Part shown: positions 36,787-45,821 of the stretch, one piece after another | Layout: each line of letters opens with the position of its first letter | Position numbering within the stretch: the stretch's first letter is position 1 | DNA from: Mesorhizobium sp. WSM3626 | GTDB taxonomy: Bacteria; Pseudomonadota; Alphaproteobacteria; Rhizobiales; Rhizobiaceae | Assembly (NCBI RefSeq): GCF_000513935.1 | Contig: NZ_AZUY01000012.1 | Location: 1 to 64,000 of the forward strand | Reading direction: 5' to 3' | Length of the DNA stretch: 64,000 nucleotides | The notes under the pieces: generated by a model | Databases searched by the model: none | The model's input: only the letters and a program-made list of their open reading frames with translations | Told to the model about the DNA's origin: nothing | Position numbers and translations under genes: made by a program

Positions 36787-38997
36787 ATGTCCGTTCAATC
36801 CGTGGCCGCAGACGTCGATGTTGATCTCAGGCAGTCCTTCGCCAGCCTGGGCCGGAACTGGCTGCGGATTCTGGTCTTCGTTCTCGTGGTGACGGGACTT
36901 GCCTTCGCGGCCGTGTCGTTCGCGACCCGGTATTACAAGGCCCAGACGCAGGTGGAGATCGCCCCGCGCGGATCGGACTACACGCGGCCCGCCGGCAGCA
37001 ACCCGGACAGCGACAAGCCGATCCTCGACGAGCAAGGCATCGCCACCCAGGTCCAGATAATTTCGTCCAACGAAATCCTCAAACAGGTCGCCCAGAAACT
37101 CGGCCTGTCGCGATTGCACGAATTCGACGAGACGATCGACATGTCGGCATTGAACCGGCTGCTGGTCCTGATCGGGTTGAAGAACGACCCCATGGATGTT
37201 CCTGCCGATGAACGTGTTCTGAAGAAAATGCGCGAGAAGCTCAACGTGTACGGCGTTGAAAAGAAAGGCATAATTGCCATCGAGTTCTCTTCGGAGGATC
37301 CGAAGCTTGCCGCCGCCATCCCCGATGCCATTGCCGCCGCCTATATTGCGGGGCAGGGCGCGGCCAAGAGCGAATCGAACACCGCCGCCGCGGACTTCCT
37401 GGCACCCGAGATCGCCGACCTGTCCAAGCAGGTCAGGGATGCCGAAGCCAAGGTCGCGGCTTACCGCGCCCAGTCGGACCTCCTTATGGGCGGCAACAAT
37501 TCCACGCTGGCCATCCAGCAATTGGCCGAGCTGTCGACCGAGTTGTCGCGAGTGCGGGCCAGCCGCGCCTCGGCCGAAGGCACAGCCGAGAGCGTGCGCA
37601 AGGCACTGCAGAGCGGCGGATCGCTGGATTCACTGCCGGAAGTGCTGTCTTCCGACCTGATTCAGCGTTTGCGCGGGCGGCAGGTCGAATTGCGCGCCAA
37701 CATCGCCGATCTCTCGACGACGCTGCTCGACAATCATCCGCGTATTCGCGCGGCCAAATCACAACTGGCCGATCTCGACGCCCAGATCCGCAGCGAAGCG
37801 CAGAAGATCATGAAGGGCCTGGCGATGCAGGCCGATGCCGCCAAGGCGCGCGAAAACCAGCTCGTCGCCGACGTCGACACGCTCAAGGCTGCTTCGGCAC
37901 AGGCCGGCGAGCAGCAGGTCGGTCTCGACGCGCTACAGCGCGATGCCGCCGCCAAGCGCCAGCAGCTCGAACTTTACCTGACCAATTATCGCGAGGCGGC
38001 GTCGCGTCGGGATCGCAACTATGTTCCGGTCGACGCTCGCCTCGCCTCGCCGGCTTTGGTCCCCTCCGAGCCTTACTTCCCCAAGGTCTGGCCGATCGTT
38101 GGCATTGCCGCCGCGGCTTCCCTTCTGCTGGCGGCCGTGTTCACTCTGCTGCGGGAACTCTTCTTCGGCCGGGCCATGCGCCCGGCAAGGGGTGCCCGGC
38201 TTGAACTGATCGACGAGGTGGCGATGCCGCCAGCCGCTTATCAGGACCCATCCACCCGCTCGGACCCGCCAGTCGCCAACGAGTTCGCCAATCGCGCCGC
38301 CGAGCCATCATGGCCCGAAACGGTCACGGAAACACCGGCGCAGCCGCGGCCCGCCGCCGAGATCGAGCCCGTGGAGGTCCGGCGGCCGCGCTCCGTGCTC
38401 GGCGAGATCGACGTCGAGAAGGCCGCCGAGAAGCTCATCGCCAGCGGGGCCGCGCGCGCCATATTCGTTTCCCCCGAGGGCGACGAGGCGGCGGCGTCGG
38501 CGATCCTGGTGGCGCGCGAGGTTTCCGACGCCGGCCTGCGTGTCCTGCTGCTCGACCTCACGGCCTCGGGGGCTGCCTCGCGGCCGATGCTGGACAGCGG
38601 GCTTTTCCCCGGCATCACCAATCTGCTGGCGTCGCAGGCGCAGTTCAGCGACGTGATCCATGCCGACCTCTATTCAGATTGCCATGTCATTCCCGTCGGC
38701 ACCGCCGATCCGGTCCGTGCCATGCGCGCCGCCGACCGGCTGCCGATCATCATGCAGTCGCTGACGACAGCCTATGACCTGGTGGTGGTCGAATGCGGGC
38801 CGGCCGATGCGCAAGGTATCGGCCGTCTGGACGGTGAGGCCACCGAGGTGTTCCTGTCCATGCTGGAGCCTGACGACGAGGTGACGCAAGCCGCGGTCAA
38901 GCTGATCGAGAGCGGCTATCCCGACCTGACGCTGGTGACGCCGCTTGGGCACGAGCCGCCAGGCAATCCGGTGCCGGGGCGGCGTTCAGCGGCCTGA
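36787..38997 (+). CDS. Wzz/GNVR polysaccharide co-polymerase with degenerate BY-kinase domain
   Basis: 736 aa. Chain-length control and export protein of the inner membrane. First membrane segment about 28-50, periplasmic Wzz region with coiled coils, GNVR-type region (VDARLASPALVPSEPYFPK), second membrane segment about 433-455, then a Pro-rich linker and a C-terminal domain (about 535-736) with the fold order of bacterial tyrosine kinases. The P-loop position reads SPEGDEAAAS (residues 561-570), without the GKS/GKT; Walker A' is LLLDLTA, lacking the second Asp; and there is no C-terminal Tyr cluster. The kinase is therefore probably inactive. Confidence 0.9.
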   Translation: MSVQSVAADVDVDLRQSFASLGRNWLRILVFVLVVTGLAFAAVSFATRYYKAQTQVEIAPRGSDYTRPAGSNPDSDKPILDEQGIATQVQIISSNEILKQVAQKLGLSRLHEFDETIDMSALNRLLVLIGLKNDPMDVPADERVLKKMREKLNVYGVEKKGIIAIEFSSEDPKLAAAIPDAIAAAYIAGQGAAKSESNTAAADFLAPEIADLSKQVRDAEAKVAAYRAQSDLLMGGNNSTLAIQQLAELSTELSRVRASRASAEGTAESVRKALQSGGSLDSLPEVLSSDLIQRLRGRQVELRANIADLSTTLLDNHPRIRAAKSQLADLDAQIRSEAQKIMKGLAMQADAAKARENQLVADVDTLKAASAQAGEQQVGLDALQRDAAAKRQQLELYLTNYREAASRRDRNYVPVDARLASPALVPSEPYFPKVWPIVGIAAAASLLLAAVFTLLRELFFGRAMRPARGARLELIDEVAMPPAAYQDPSTRSDPPVANEFANRAAEPSWPETVTETPAQPRPAAEIEPVEVRRPRSVLGEIDVEKAAEKLIASGAARAIFVSPEGDEAAASAILVAREVSDAGLRVLLLDLTASGAASRPMLDSGLFPGITNLLASQAQFSDVIHADLYSDCHVIPVGTADPVRAMRAADRLPIIMQSLTTAYDLVVVECGPADAQGIGRLDGEATEVFLSMLEPDDEVTQAAVKLIESGYPDLTLVTPLGHEPPGNPVPGRRSAA

Positions 38998-39021
38998 AAG
39001 AGCCGCTCAAAGGCACCTGGC

Positions 39022-39858
39022 CTATCCCAGTTCCAGCGTCGTCACGCCGAATATCCTGTTGGCGTCGAGCCTTGGCGGCGCGCCTTTGTACATGCGCGTG
39101 GTGGTGAAGATCGGTGAGAAGCCTGCCGCCTCGAGCGCCGCGACGAAGTCCACCTTGCTGGCCGGAACGTCGATGTGAAGGTCGCCTCCTTCGCAGGCGC
39201 CCGCCATGTCTTCGAGCAGGTCCAGTGCGGTTCGCGTATCGTCTGCGAAGAGCGGGCCGATCTTGAAGCCGTTGTGGCAGGATCGCGCTACCGCATAGCC
39301 GGCCGTTCCCCCTGGCCTGATCGCTGCCAGCGCGCGATGCGGCGGCTGCAGCCACCGCTGCAGGAAAGAATGGCGGGACGCGGGAAAGCAGAGTGCGTCA
39401 TATCTCATGATGTCGGGCGCCAATTGCGTGGTCACCATGCGAGACCGTTTGGTGCCGACAGTAAGCGCTACAGGTCGCCCGCTGTAACGAATGGTCTCGT
39501 AAGCCGGCCTGAATCCTTTGCTTTCGTAGTTGGCCCGTTGCTCTTCGACCCCATCGAGCCCGATGGTGCAACCGGCCAGCCTGTTCATGCCCGCGGTCCA
39601 TACCGCCTTGCCATAGCCCTTGCCGCGCATGTCCGGACGGCAGATGTAGAGACCGACGAAACCAAAATCGTGCCCATAGGCCACCGCCGATATCCCGGCG
39701 ACCATTTCGCTCCCGGCAAAGGCACCGATGAAACCCTTGGGATCCGCCGCCTGGAACATCGCCGCATCGTCAAGGCCGGGGTTCCAGCCCTCCGCGGCCG
39801 CCCAGTCGATGAGGTCAGCCAACTCTCCCAGCGACAGCATGCGGATGGTCGGTTTCAT
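39022..39858 (-). CDS. GNAT family N-acetyltransferase
   Basis: 278 aa, two GNAT units in tandem: the N-terminal half holds acetyl-CoA motif A, ICRPDMRGKGYGKAVWTAGM (about 73-92), and the C-terminal half reads as the second, less typical domain (GTAGYAVARSC, HIDVPASKVDFVAALEAAGF). This resembles the YitH-type GNAT with a DUF1248-like C-terminus. It starts 5 bases after the racemase gene on the same strand and therefore closes the ABC operon. Acceptor substrate unknown. Confidence 0.87.
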   Translation of the reverse strand: MKPTIRMLSLGELADLIDWAAAEGWNPGLDDAAMFQAADPKGFIGAFAGSEMVAGISAVAYGHDFGFVGLYICRPDMRGKGYGKAVWTAGMNRLAGCTIGLDGVEEQRANYESKGFRPAYETIRYSGRPVALTVGTKRSRMVTTQLAPDIMRYDALCFPASRHSFLQRWLQPPHRALAAIRPGGTAGYAVARSCHNGFKIGPLFADDTRTALDLLEDMAGACEGGDLHIDVPASKVDFVAALEAAGFSPIFTTTRMYKGAPPRLDANRIFGVTTLELG

Positions 39859-39863
39859 GGTGC

Positions 39864-40616
39864 TTACTCCGCAGCGAATACTCCTGGGGAGAACGACTTC
39901 AGCATACCCCGATAGGGCTTGGCGAGTGGGTTCGCATAAGCACCGCGCTTCGATGTCGCGAGGCCAAGAGCCACCAGGGCCTCGGCTTGCTTCAAAGCGG
40001 CCCCGACGCCGTCAACCACAGGCAGACCGAACTCGCTCTGCAACCTGTGGGCAAGATCCGCCATGCCGGCGCAGCCAAGCACGATGGCCTCGGCGCGATC
40101 CTCCTCCACGGCCCGGGCGATCTCGTCGCGGAGCTTGCCAACCGCTCCTGATGCCGGGTCTTCAAGTGCCAGCACCGGAATATCGGCGGCACGCACGCGT
40201 GCCCGGCCCGACATGCCGTAGCGTTGCACCAACCCCTCCACCGGCACACGCGAGCGTTCGGTGGTGGTTACGACAGTGAAACGCTGGGCAATGAAGCAGG
40301 CCATGCTGAGTGCTGCCTCGCAGATGCCGATGACGGGAATGGCCGCCATGGCCCTTGCGGCATCGAGGCCGGTATCGTCGAAGCAGGCGATGATCGCGGC
40401 CTGCGCCCCGGCACGTTCGCCAGCGGCGATTTCCATCAGCAGGCCGGGCACGGCCAGTGCCTCGTCATAATAACCCTCGATCGAGGCCGGTCCCATGGAC
40501 GAGGTAACGGCGACGATTTCGGTCCAGACACCGGCGACACTGCGTGCGGCCGCCGCGATCGTCTCGGTCATGCTCGCCGTCGTGTTGGGATTTACCACCA
40601 GAATCTGCACGATCAC
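39864..40616 (-). CDS. Asp/Glu/hydantoin racemase family protein
   Basis: 250 aa from a GTG that overlaps the permease stop by 4 nt. Opens ILVVNPNTTASMTETI, the hydantoin racemase/HyuE pattern; the two catalytic cysteines are visible: IIACFDDTG (about residue 80) and VLGCAGMADL (about 180). Together with an ABC importer and an acetyltransferase, this suggests uptake and racemisation of an amino-acid derivative, perhaps a hydantoin. No hydantoinase or carbamoylase is near, so the substrate remains open. Confidence 0.9.
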   Translation of the reverse strand: MIVQILVVNPNTTASMTETIAAAARSVAGVWTEIVAVTSSMGPASIEGYYDEALAVPGLLMEIAAGERAGAQAAIIACFDDTGLDAARAMAAIPVIGICEAALSMACFIAQRFTVVTTTERSRVPVEGLVQRYGMSGRARVRAADIPVLALEDPASGAVGKLRDEIARAVEEDRAEAIVLGCAGMADLAHRLQSEFGLPVVDGVGAALKQAEALVALGLATSKRGAYANPLAKPYRGMLKSFSPGVFAAE

Positions 40617-41431
40617 GCCCTGGTCCGGCGGCGGCCGACATAGATGATGGCGCCTAGCGTCGCCAGGATCACCAGGAAGGAAAACACGGTGGTCACCGTG
40701 CCCAGCGCGTAGAGCACCGGCGTGGTGACATTGGTGGTCATGCCGTAGATCTCGAGCGGCAGTGTGTTGAAGGTTCCCGAGGTCATCAGTGTGCGGGCGA
40801 ACTCATCATAGGAGAGCGTGAAGCCGAACAGGCTGACGCCGATCAGGCTTGGCGCGATCATCGGCAGCACGACATGGGCGAAGGTCTGCCAGGATGAGGC
40901 GCCAAGGTCGCGCGCGGCTTCCTCATAGGCAGGCGAGAAGCGATTGAAGACGGCGAACATGATGAGCACGCCGAACGGCAAGGTCCAGGTTAAATGGGCG
41001 CCGAAGGCTGACGTATACCAGGCTGGTCGGAAGCCGACCTGCTGAAAGACGACGCCGATGCCCAGCGAAATGATGATCGAGGGTACCACAAGGCTGGCGA
41101 CTGCCAGGTAGAACAAAGCGGTGGCGCCGCGAAATTTCTGGCGGAAGGCAAGCCCCGCCAGCAGCGAGACGACGACGGTGACGATCATCACCATGAGGCC
41201 GAGAACCAGCGAGCGCTTGAAGCTGCCGCCGAAATCGCCGACCGCTTGGCGCTCGAACAGATTGGCGAACCAGTGCAGCGACACGCCGTTGAGGGGGAAG
41301 GTGAGGCCGCCGGTCTCGCCCTGGAAGGAGAGGATCAGGATCGCCGACAGCGGGCCATAGAGGAACAGCACGAACAGCGCGAAGAACACCGCCAGCGCGT
41401 AGAATTCAAGGGTGCGTTTTTCGTAGGTCAC
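40613..41431 (-). CDS. ABC transporter permease, PotC type
   Basis: 272 aa with six membrane segments; the EAA loop reads YEEAARDLGASSWQTFAHVVLPMIAPSL. Opening RTLEFYALAVFFALFVLFLYGPLSAI and the segment RTLMTSGTFNTLPLEIYGM mark the spermidine/putrescine-type inner-membrane subunit. Starts with GTG, one base after the partner's stop. Third membrane-complex gene of the operon. Confidence 0.92.
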   Translation of the reverse strand: MTYEKRTLEFYALAVFFALFVLFLYGPLSAILILSFQGETGGLTFPLNGVSLHWFANLFERQAVGDFGGSFKRSLVLGLMVMIVTVVVSLLAGLAFRQKFRGATALFYLAVASLVVPSIIISLGIGVVFQQVGFRPAWYTSAFGAHLTWTLPFGVLIMFAVFNRFSPAYEEAARDLGASSWQTFAHVVLPMIAPSLIGVSLFGFTLSYDEFARTLMTSGTFNTLPLEIYGMTTNVTTPVLYALGTVTTVFSFLVILATLGAIIYVGRRRTRA

Positions 41432-41432
41432 G

Positions 41433-42341
41433 TCACAGTTCCCTGCGGATGTCGACGACGCGCAGGATGCCGGCGACCATCAATAGCACCAGCACCAGCA
41501 GCACCACGGCGTTGGCGGCGGCGGCCGGATATTGCAGCAGCGACATCTGGTTCTTCATCATGAGCGCGACGGATGCGCTCTGGCCGCCTGACATCACCTG
41601 CACGGTGGAGAAATCGGCCATTACCAGCGTGACGACGAAGATGGTGCCGATCGCCATACCGGGTTTGGCCAGCGGGACAATAACGTTCCACAGCACCTGC
41701 CAGCCCGAAGCGCCGGCATCGCGCGCGGCCTCGACCAGCGATCGGTCGATGCGCATCAGCGTGTTGAAGATCGGCGTCACCATGAACAGCGTGTAGAGAT
41801 GAACCATGGCGAGCACGACCGCGAATTCCGAGTACAGCAGCCATTCGATGGGTTTCGGCACCAGGCCCAGATGCACCAAGGTCGAGTTGATCAGCCCATT
41901 GCGGCCGAGCACCGGGATCCACGAGATCATGCGGATGATGTTGGAGGTCAGGAACGGCACGGTGCAGACCAGGAACAGCACCATCTGCATGGCCGTGGTG
42001 CGGATGTGGAAGGCTAGGAAATAGGCAACCCAGAAGCCGATGAACAAGGTCAGCGCCCAGACGACTACAGCGAATTTGATGGTGTTGAGATAAGTTTTCC
42101 ATGTGACCCACGAGCCCAGCACGTCGGAATAGTTCGTGGTCAGGAAGTCCGGATACATGGAGGCGAAGTCGTAGTCCCAGAAGGACACGACGACGATCAT
42201 GATGATGGGCAGGAGCAGGAACGCGCCAAGGATCAGCGCCAGAGGTGCCGACTGGAGATAGGGCGTCACGACGCCGATGGAGAAGCGGCGTCGAGCTGGT
42301 TTCGCGGCGGCGATTGCGGGGCGTTCGAGCGCGACTGTCAT
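41433..42341 (-). CDS. ABC transporter permease, PotB type
   Basis: 302 aa from ATG 42341. Six membrane segments; EAA loop LVEAARDAGASGWQVLWNVIVPLAKPG. The periplasmic PDFLTTNYSDVLGS region is typical of PotB-like proteins. An interspersed palindrome lies between it and the binding-protein gene upstream, so the operon mRNA may be processed there. Confidence 0.92.
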   Translation of the reverse strand: MTVALERPAIAAAKPARRRFSIGVVTPYLQSAPLALILGAFLLLPIIMIVVVSFWDYDFASMYPDFLTTNYSDVLGSWVTWKTYLNTIKFAVVVWALTLFIGFWVAYFLAFHIRTTAMQMVLFLVCTVPFLTSNIIRMISWIPVLGRNGLINSTLVHLGLVPKPIEWLLYSEFAVVLAMVHLYTLFMVTPIFNTLMRIDRSLVEAARDAGASGWQVLWNVIVPLAKPGMAIGTIFVVTLVMADFSTVQVMSGGQSASVALMMKNQMSLLQYPAAAANAVVLLVLVLLMVAGILRVVDIRREL

Positions 42342-42368
42342 CAATGTCTCGGTTTTGGTGAATCGGCC

Positions 42369-42416
42369 TGAGCCGCCCCTTCTCCCCCAAAGGGGAGAAG
42401 GGGTAGAGGAGGGGGC
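42369..42416. repeat. interspersed palindromic repeat, CTTCTCCCC type
   Basis: Perfect 12-bp arms CCCCTTCTCCCC (42376-42387) and GGGGAGAAGGGG (42392-42403), loop CAAA. Same family as 2347-2405. It lies inside the ABC operon, between the binding protein and the first permease, where a hairpin could differentially stabilise the upstream mRNA. Confidence 0.65.
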
Positions 42417-42427
42417 TTGTTGTTCGC

Positions 42428-43717
42428 TTACGCCGCGATGAACTCGTTCCAGCGCTTCACCATGTAGCGGTCCTCGTCCATGACCGAGTTCCAGCAGGCG
42501 ACCTTGCCCATGCGTTCTTCGAAGGAGCCGCCGTCGCGCACGGCGCCGGCTTTCTCCATGACGGTGCCGTCCGGCGCCTTGATCTCGCTCTTGGCCGGCT
42601 TGCCCTCGATCCAGTAGCCCCACTCGTCGTCGGACATGAACTTCTTGGCCGAGACCATGTTGGCCGAGTAGTAGCCCTGGCGGTTGAGGTATCCGCCCAC
42701 CCAGCCCGACGTATACCAGTTGATGTATTCATAAGCCGCATCGAGCTCAGCCCCCTTGAGGTGGGCGGCGAGGCCAAGGCCGCCGCCCCATGAGCGATAG
42801 CCTTCCTTGAGCGGCTGGAAGCGGCAGGCGATGCCCTTGGAGCGTACGGCGGCGACGGCCGGCGACCACATCGACTGGATGACGACCTCGCCCGACGCCA
42901 TCAGGTTGACGCTCTCGTCGAAGGATTTCCAGAAGGCACGGAACTGGCCGGCTTGCTTGGCCTTGATCAGGAAGTCGATCGTCTTGTCGATCTCGTCCTT
43001 GGTCATGTTACCCTTGTCGGCATATTTGATGTTGCCGGTAGCTTCCATGATCATCGCCGCGTCCATGATGCCGATGGACGGGATGTTGAGGATCGCGGTC
43101 TTGCCCTTGAAGGCCGGGTCCATGATGTCGGCCCAGGTGGTGATGTCGCGACCGACGAGGTCGGGGCGGATGCCAAGCGTGTCGGCGTTGTAGATGGTCG
43201 GCACCATGGTGAACCAGTTGGTCGGCGCCTTGGCGAAGGTCTTGCTGTCTTGCGCCTCGACGTAACCAACGGTGTGCGGCGCGGTACCCTGGGCAATCAC
43301 GCTGTCGGGTGTGAGCTTGCCGGTTTTGAACAGCGGCACCAACTCGTCGTAATATTTCAGCCTGCTGACGTCCATCGGCTGGAGCACGCCGCTCGGGAAC
43401 ACCTTCTTGCAGATCCAATATTCGATGTCGGCGATATCGTAACTGTCGGGCTGGGTCACGGCGCGCTGGGCGGCGGCGTCGGAATCGGTCGCGGTCATCT
43501 CCAGCGTGATGCCGAGGTCGGCCTTGCACTTGTCGGCGATGGCGTTGAGATTCGACACGCCGGTGCCGAACTGGCGCAGCGTGATATTGGACTGCGCCCA
43601 GATGGTCGGAAAGCCTGTGATGACGCCCGAGCCGGCGGCGAGGCCCACGGCGGCGGCACCTGTCTTGAGCAGCGAGCGGCGCGAAATGCCGGTCTTGGCT
43701 TTCGATGTGTTTGTCAT
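42428..43717 (-). CDS. ABC transporter substrate-binding protein, PotD-like
   Basis: 429-aa periplasmic protein with a Tat-type signal (ISRRSLLKTGAAAVGLAAGSG). PotD-like fold: NITLRQFGTGVSN, WFTMVPTIYNADTLGIRPDL, WADIMDPAFKGKTAILNIPS, and MASGEVVIQSMWSPAVAAVRSKG. Larger than PotD (348), close to the extended solute-binding proteins of rhizobia. Polyamine specificity should not be assumed. ATG 43717 chosen since the Arg pair then falls at residues 13-14. Confidence 0.9.
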   Translation of the reverse strand: MTNTSKAKTGISRRSLLKTGAAAVGLAAGSGVITGFPTIWAQSNITLRQFGTGVSNLNAIADKCKADLGITLEMTATDSDAAAQRAVTQPDSYDIADIEYWICKKVFPSGVLQPMDVSRLKYYDELVPLFKTGKLTPDSVIAQGTAPHTVGYVEAQDSKTFAKAPTNWFTMVPTIYNADTLGIRPDLVGRDITTWADIMDPAFKGKTAILNIPSIGIMDAAMIMEATGNIKYADKGNMTKDEIDKTIDFLIKAKQAGQFRAFWKSFDESVNLMASGEVVIQSMWSPAVAAVRSKGIACRFQPLKEGYRSWGGGLGLAAHLKGAELDAAYEYINWYTSGWVGGYLNRQGYYSANMVSAKKFMSDDEWGYWIEGKPAKSEIKAPDGTVMEKAGAVRDGGSFEERMGKVACWNSVMDEDRYMVKRWNEFIAA

Positions 43718-43751
43718 GCCTATTCCCCTGTCTTGTTTTGCTTCGTTGAAT

Positions 43752-44840
43752 TCATGAATGAAGATGGCCGAGGACGATCGCATCCTCGGAATCCCAGGCA
43801 AGCGGAACGGCGTCGCCGATGGCCACGGGCCGGGCAAAGAAGTTGGAATCGTCGATGATGACGGTGAAGTCGTCGATGCCGGCACCGTTGACCGACATTT
43901 TCACCGTGGCGCCGCGATATTCGATGTTGGCTACTATGCCGGTGAAGCCGAGGCCGGGCGCGGGCGCGTCGCCGATGCGCACATGATCGGTGCGGATGGC
44001 GATGTCGATCGGCGCGCCCGGCTCTCGGCCGTGACCGCATGCGGCGAGCGAGCCGCCGCCAATGACGTCGAAGACGACCATGCCGTCACGTGCGCCGGTG
44101 ACTCGGCCGGAGATGACATTGTGATCACCCATGAAGCGCGCGACGAAGGCCGTGGCCGGACGTTCGAACACGTCGCGCGGAGGTGCCGCCTGTTCGATGC
44201 GGCCGTCATTCATGACCACGATCAGGTCCGCCAAGGCCATGGCCTCCTCCTGGCTGTGGGTGACGTGGACGAAGGTGATGCCGAGCGAGGTCTGCAGTTT
44301 CTTCAGCTCGGCGCGCATGCGGATCTTCAGGAACGGGTCGAGCGCCGACAGCGGCTCGTCGAGCAGCAGCGCTTCCGGGTCGGTGATCAAAGCCCGGGCG
44401 AGCGCCACGCGCTGCTGCTGGCCGCCGGAAAGCTGCGCGGGCCGGCGCGTCGCATAGGCCTCCATCTGCATCAGCTTCAGCATGTCGAGCGCCTTGGCGC
44501 GGCGCTGTTCCTTGTCGATGCCCTTCATCTTCAGACTGAAGGCGACATTGTCGATGAGGTCCAGATGCGGGAACAGTGCATAGGATTGGAACATCATTGC
44601 CGTGCCGCGCTTTGCCGGTGGCAGGTCGGTGACGACAGTGTTGCCGAGCCGGAGGTCGCCAGACGAGATGCTTTCGTGACCGGCGATCATGCGCAGCGTC
44701 GAGGTCTTGCCGCAGCCGGAGGGGCCGAGCAGGCAGCAATAGGTCCCTGCCGGTATCTTCAGGCTGATGTCCTCGACGGCGGTCGTCGTTCCATAGATTT
44801 TCGAAACAGACACGATGTCGATCTCGGCGGCTTTGGACAT
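43752..44840 (-). CDS. ABC transporter ATP-binding protein, PotA-like
   Basis: 362 aa. Walker A GPSGCGKTSTLRM near residue 38, signature LSGGQQQRVALARAL, Walker B ALLLDEPLSALD, H-loop VTHSQEEAMALAD, followed by a C-terminal TOBE domain (FVARFMGDHNVISGRV, RTDHVRIG). First gene of the six-gene minus-strand operon running to 39022; its upstream region is shared with a divergent GntR regulator and holds a palindrome. Confidence 0.93.
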   Translation of the reverse strand: MSKAAEIDIVSVSKIYGTTTAVEDISLKIPAGTYCCLLGPSGCGKTSTLRMIAGHESISSGDLRLGNTVVTDLPPAKRGTAMMFQSYALFPHLDLIDNVAFSLKMKGIDKEQRRAKALDMLKLMQMEAYATRRPAQLSGGQQQRVALARALITDPEALLLDEPLSALDPFLKIRMRAELKKLQTSLGITFVHVTHSQEEAMALADLIVVMNDGRIEQAAPPRDVFERPATAFVARFMGDHNVISGRVTGARDGMVVFDVIGGGSLAACGHGREPGAPIDIAIRTDHVRIGDAPAPGLGFTGIVANIEYRGATVKMSVNGAGIDDFTVIIDDSNFFARPVAIGDAVPLAWDSEDAIVLGHLHS

Positions 44841-44964
44841 TCAGGCTTCCCCGTTTGGTCGCACTGAACAAAGCATCATGCGTGCCAATCCGGAGGTGAC
44901 CGGCCAAGCACTTGAATTGTCTCAAAGATCCGGATTCTTGCCTGCTGCCTACCCCTGAGGCTGC

Positions 44965-44981
44965 TTTGTGCATTGCACAAA
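44965..44981. promoter_or_regulatory. perfect 17-bp palindrome, candidate GntR operator
   Basis: TTTGTGCA-T-TGCACAAA, almost equidistant from the two divergent starts (44840 and 45105). Further TGCA-containing half-site-like words follow (ATGCAAT near 45018, GTGTGCAC near 45039). FCD-type GntR regulators bind short palindromes in such spots, so this is the likely site for the 45105 regulator. Confidence 0.6.
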
Positions 44982-45104
44982 TTGTGGGCTACTGCGCGCA
45001 GTTTTGGCAAAAATCGTATGCAATCTTTTTTGGCTTCGTGTGCACTTTGCCTCTCGTGAACAGGCGACGAGTCGCGCTAGAAGAGGGCGGGAACCATCAT
45101 CGTC

Positions 45105-45815
45105 ATGAACATCACCGATCAGATCTATTCCGCCGATAGCGCCAACCAGGATCGCGCTCAGGCGATCCGCGACAATCTGCGCGACGCCATTGTCGACCGG
45201 AGGCTGGCGCCGGGCACCAAGCTGTCGGAAGGCGAGGTCGGCACGCTGTTCAACGTGTCGCGCACCGTCGCGCGCGCGGCGCTGCAGATGCTGTCCTTCG
45301 AAGGGCTGGTGCGCACCGAGCGCAACCGCGGCGCCTTCGTCGCCAATCCATCAACCGAGGAAGCGCGCCAGGTGTTCGCCTCGCGCCGGCTGATCGAGCC
45401 GGGCATTGCCACCGCCGCCTGCGAACGGGTCACAGCCGCCGACATTGTCGCCTTCAGGGCGCAACTCGACGAGGAGGGCCGCTTCATCGCCGAGCGCGGT
45501 CCGAGGGCGCGGCGTTCCGAAATCAAGGCGTCCGGCGATTTCCATCTGCTGCTCGCTTCGCTCGCCGGCAATGCCATCCTGCAGCGCTTCATGGAGGAAC
45601 TTGTTGCGCGCTCGTCGCTTGTCATCGCGCTTTACGGACGGTCTGGCGTGTCGGCCTGCGGCCACAGTGAGCACACCGGCATTGTCGGCGCGCTGGAAAG
45701 CGGCGATTCCGGGCTGGTGAGCCGCTTGATGTTGCACCACATCGACCACATCGAGGCTGATCTCGATCTGCGCGTCAGGGCGGGCCCAGCGCTCCGCGAG
45801 GCTCTCAATTTCTGA
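45105..45815 (+). CDS. GntR-family transcriptional regulator (FCD C-terminal domain)
   Basis: 236 aa. Winged helix with LSEGEVGTLFNVSRTVARAALQMLSFEGLVRTERNRGAFV (about 40-80), then the helical FCD ligand domain (AREVF-type segment ARQVFASRRLIEPGIA, FHLLLASLAGNAILQRFMEEL, HTGIVGALESGD, HHIDHIEADL with metal-site His/Asp residues). Divergent to the ABC/racemase operon and most likely its regulator, with the operon's substrate as effector. Confidence 0.93.
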   Translation: MNITDQIYSADSANQDRAQAIRDNLRDAIVDRRLAPGTKLSEGEVGTLFNVSRTVARAALQMLSFEGLVRTERNRGAFVANPSTEEARQVFASRRLIEPGIATAACERVTAADIVAFRAQLDEEGRFIAERGPRARRSEIKASGDFHLLLASLAGNAILQRFMEELVARSSLVIALYGRSGVSACGHSEHTGIVGALESGDSGLVSRLMLHHIDHIEADLDLRVRAGPALREALNF

Positions 45816-45821
45816 CGGCTA

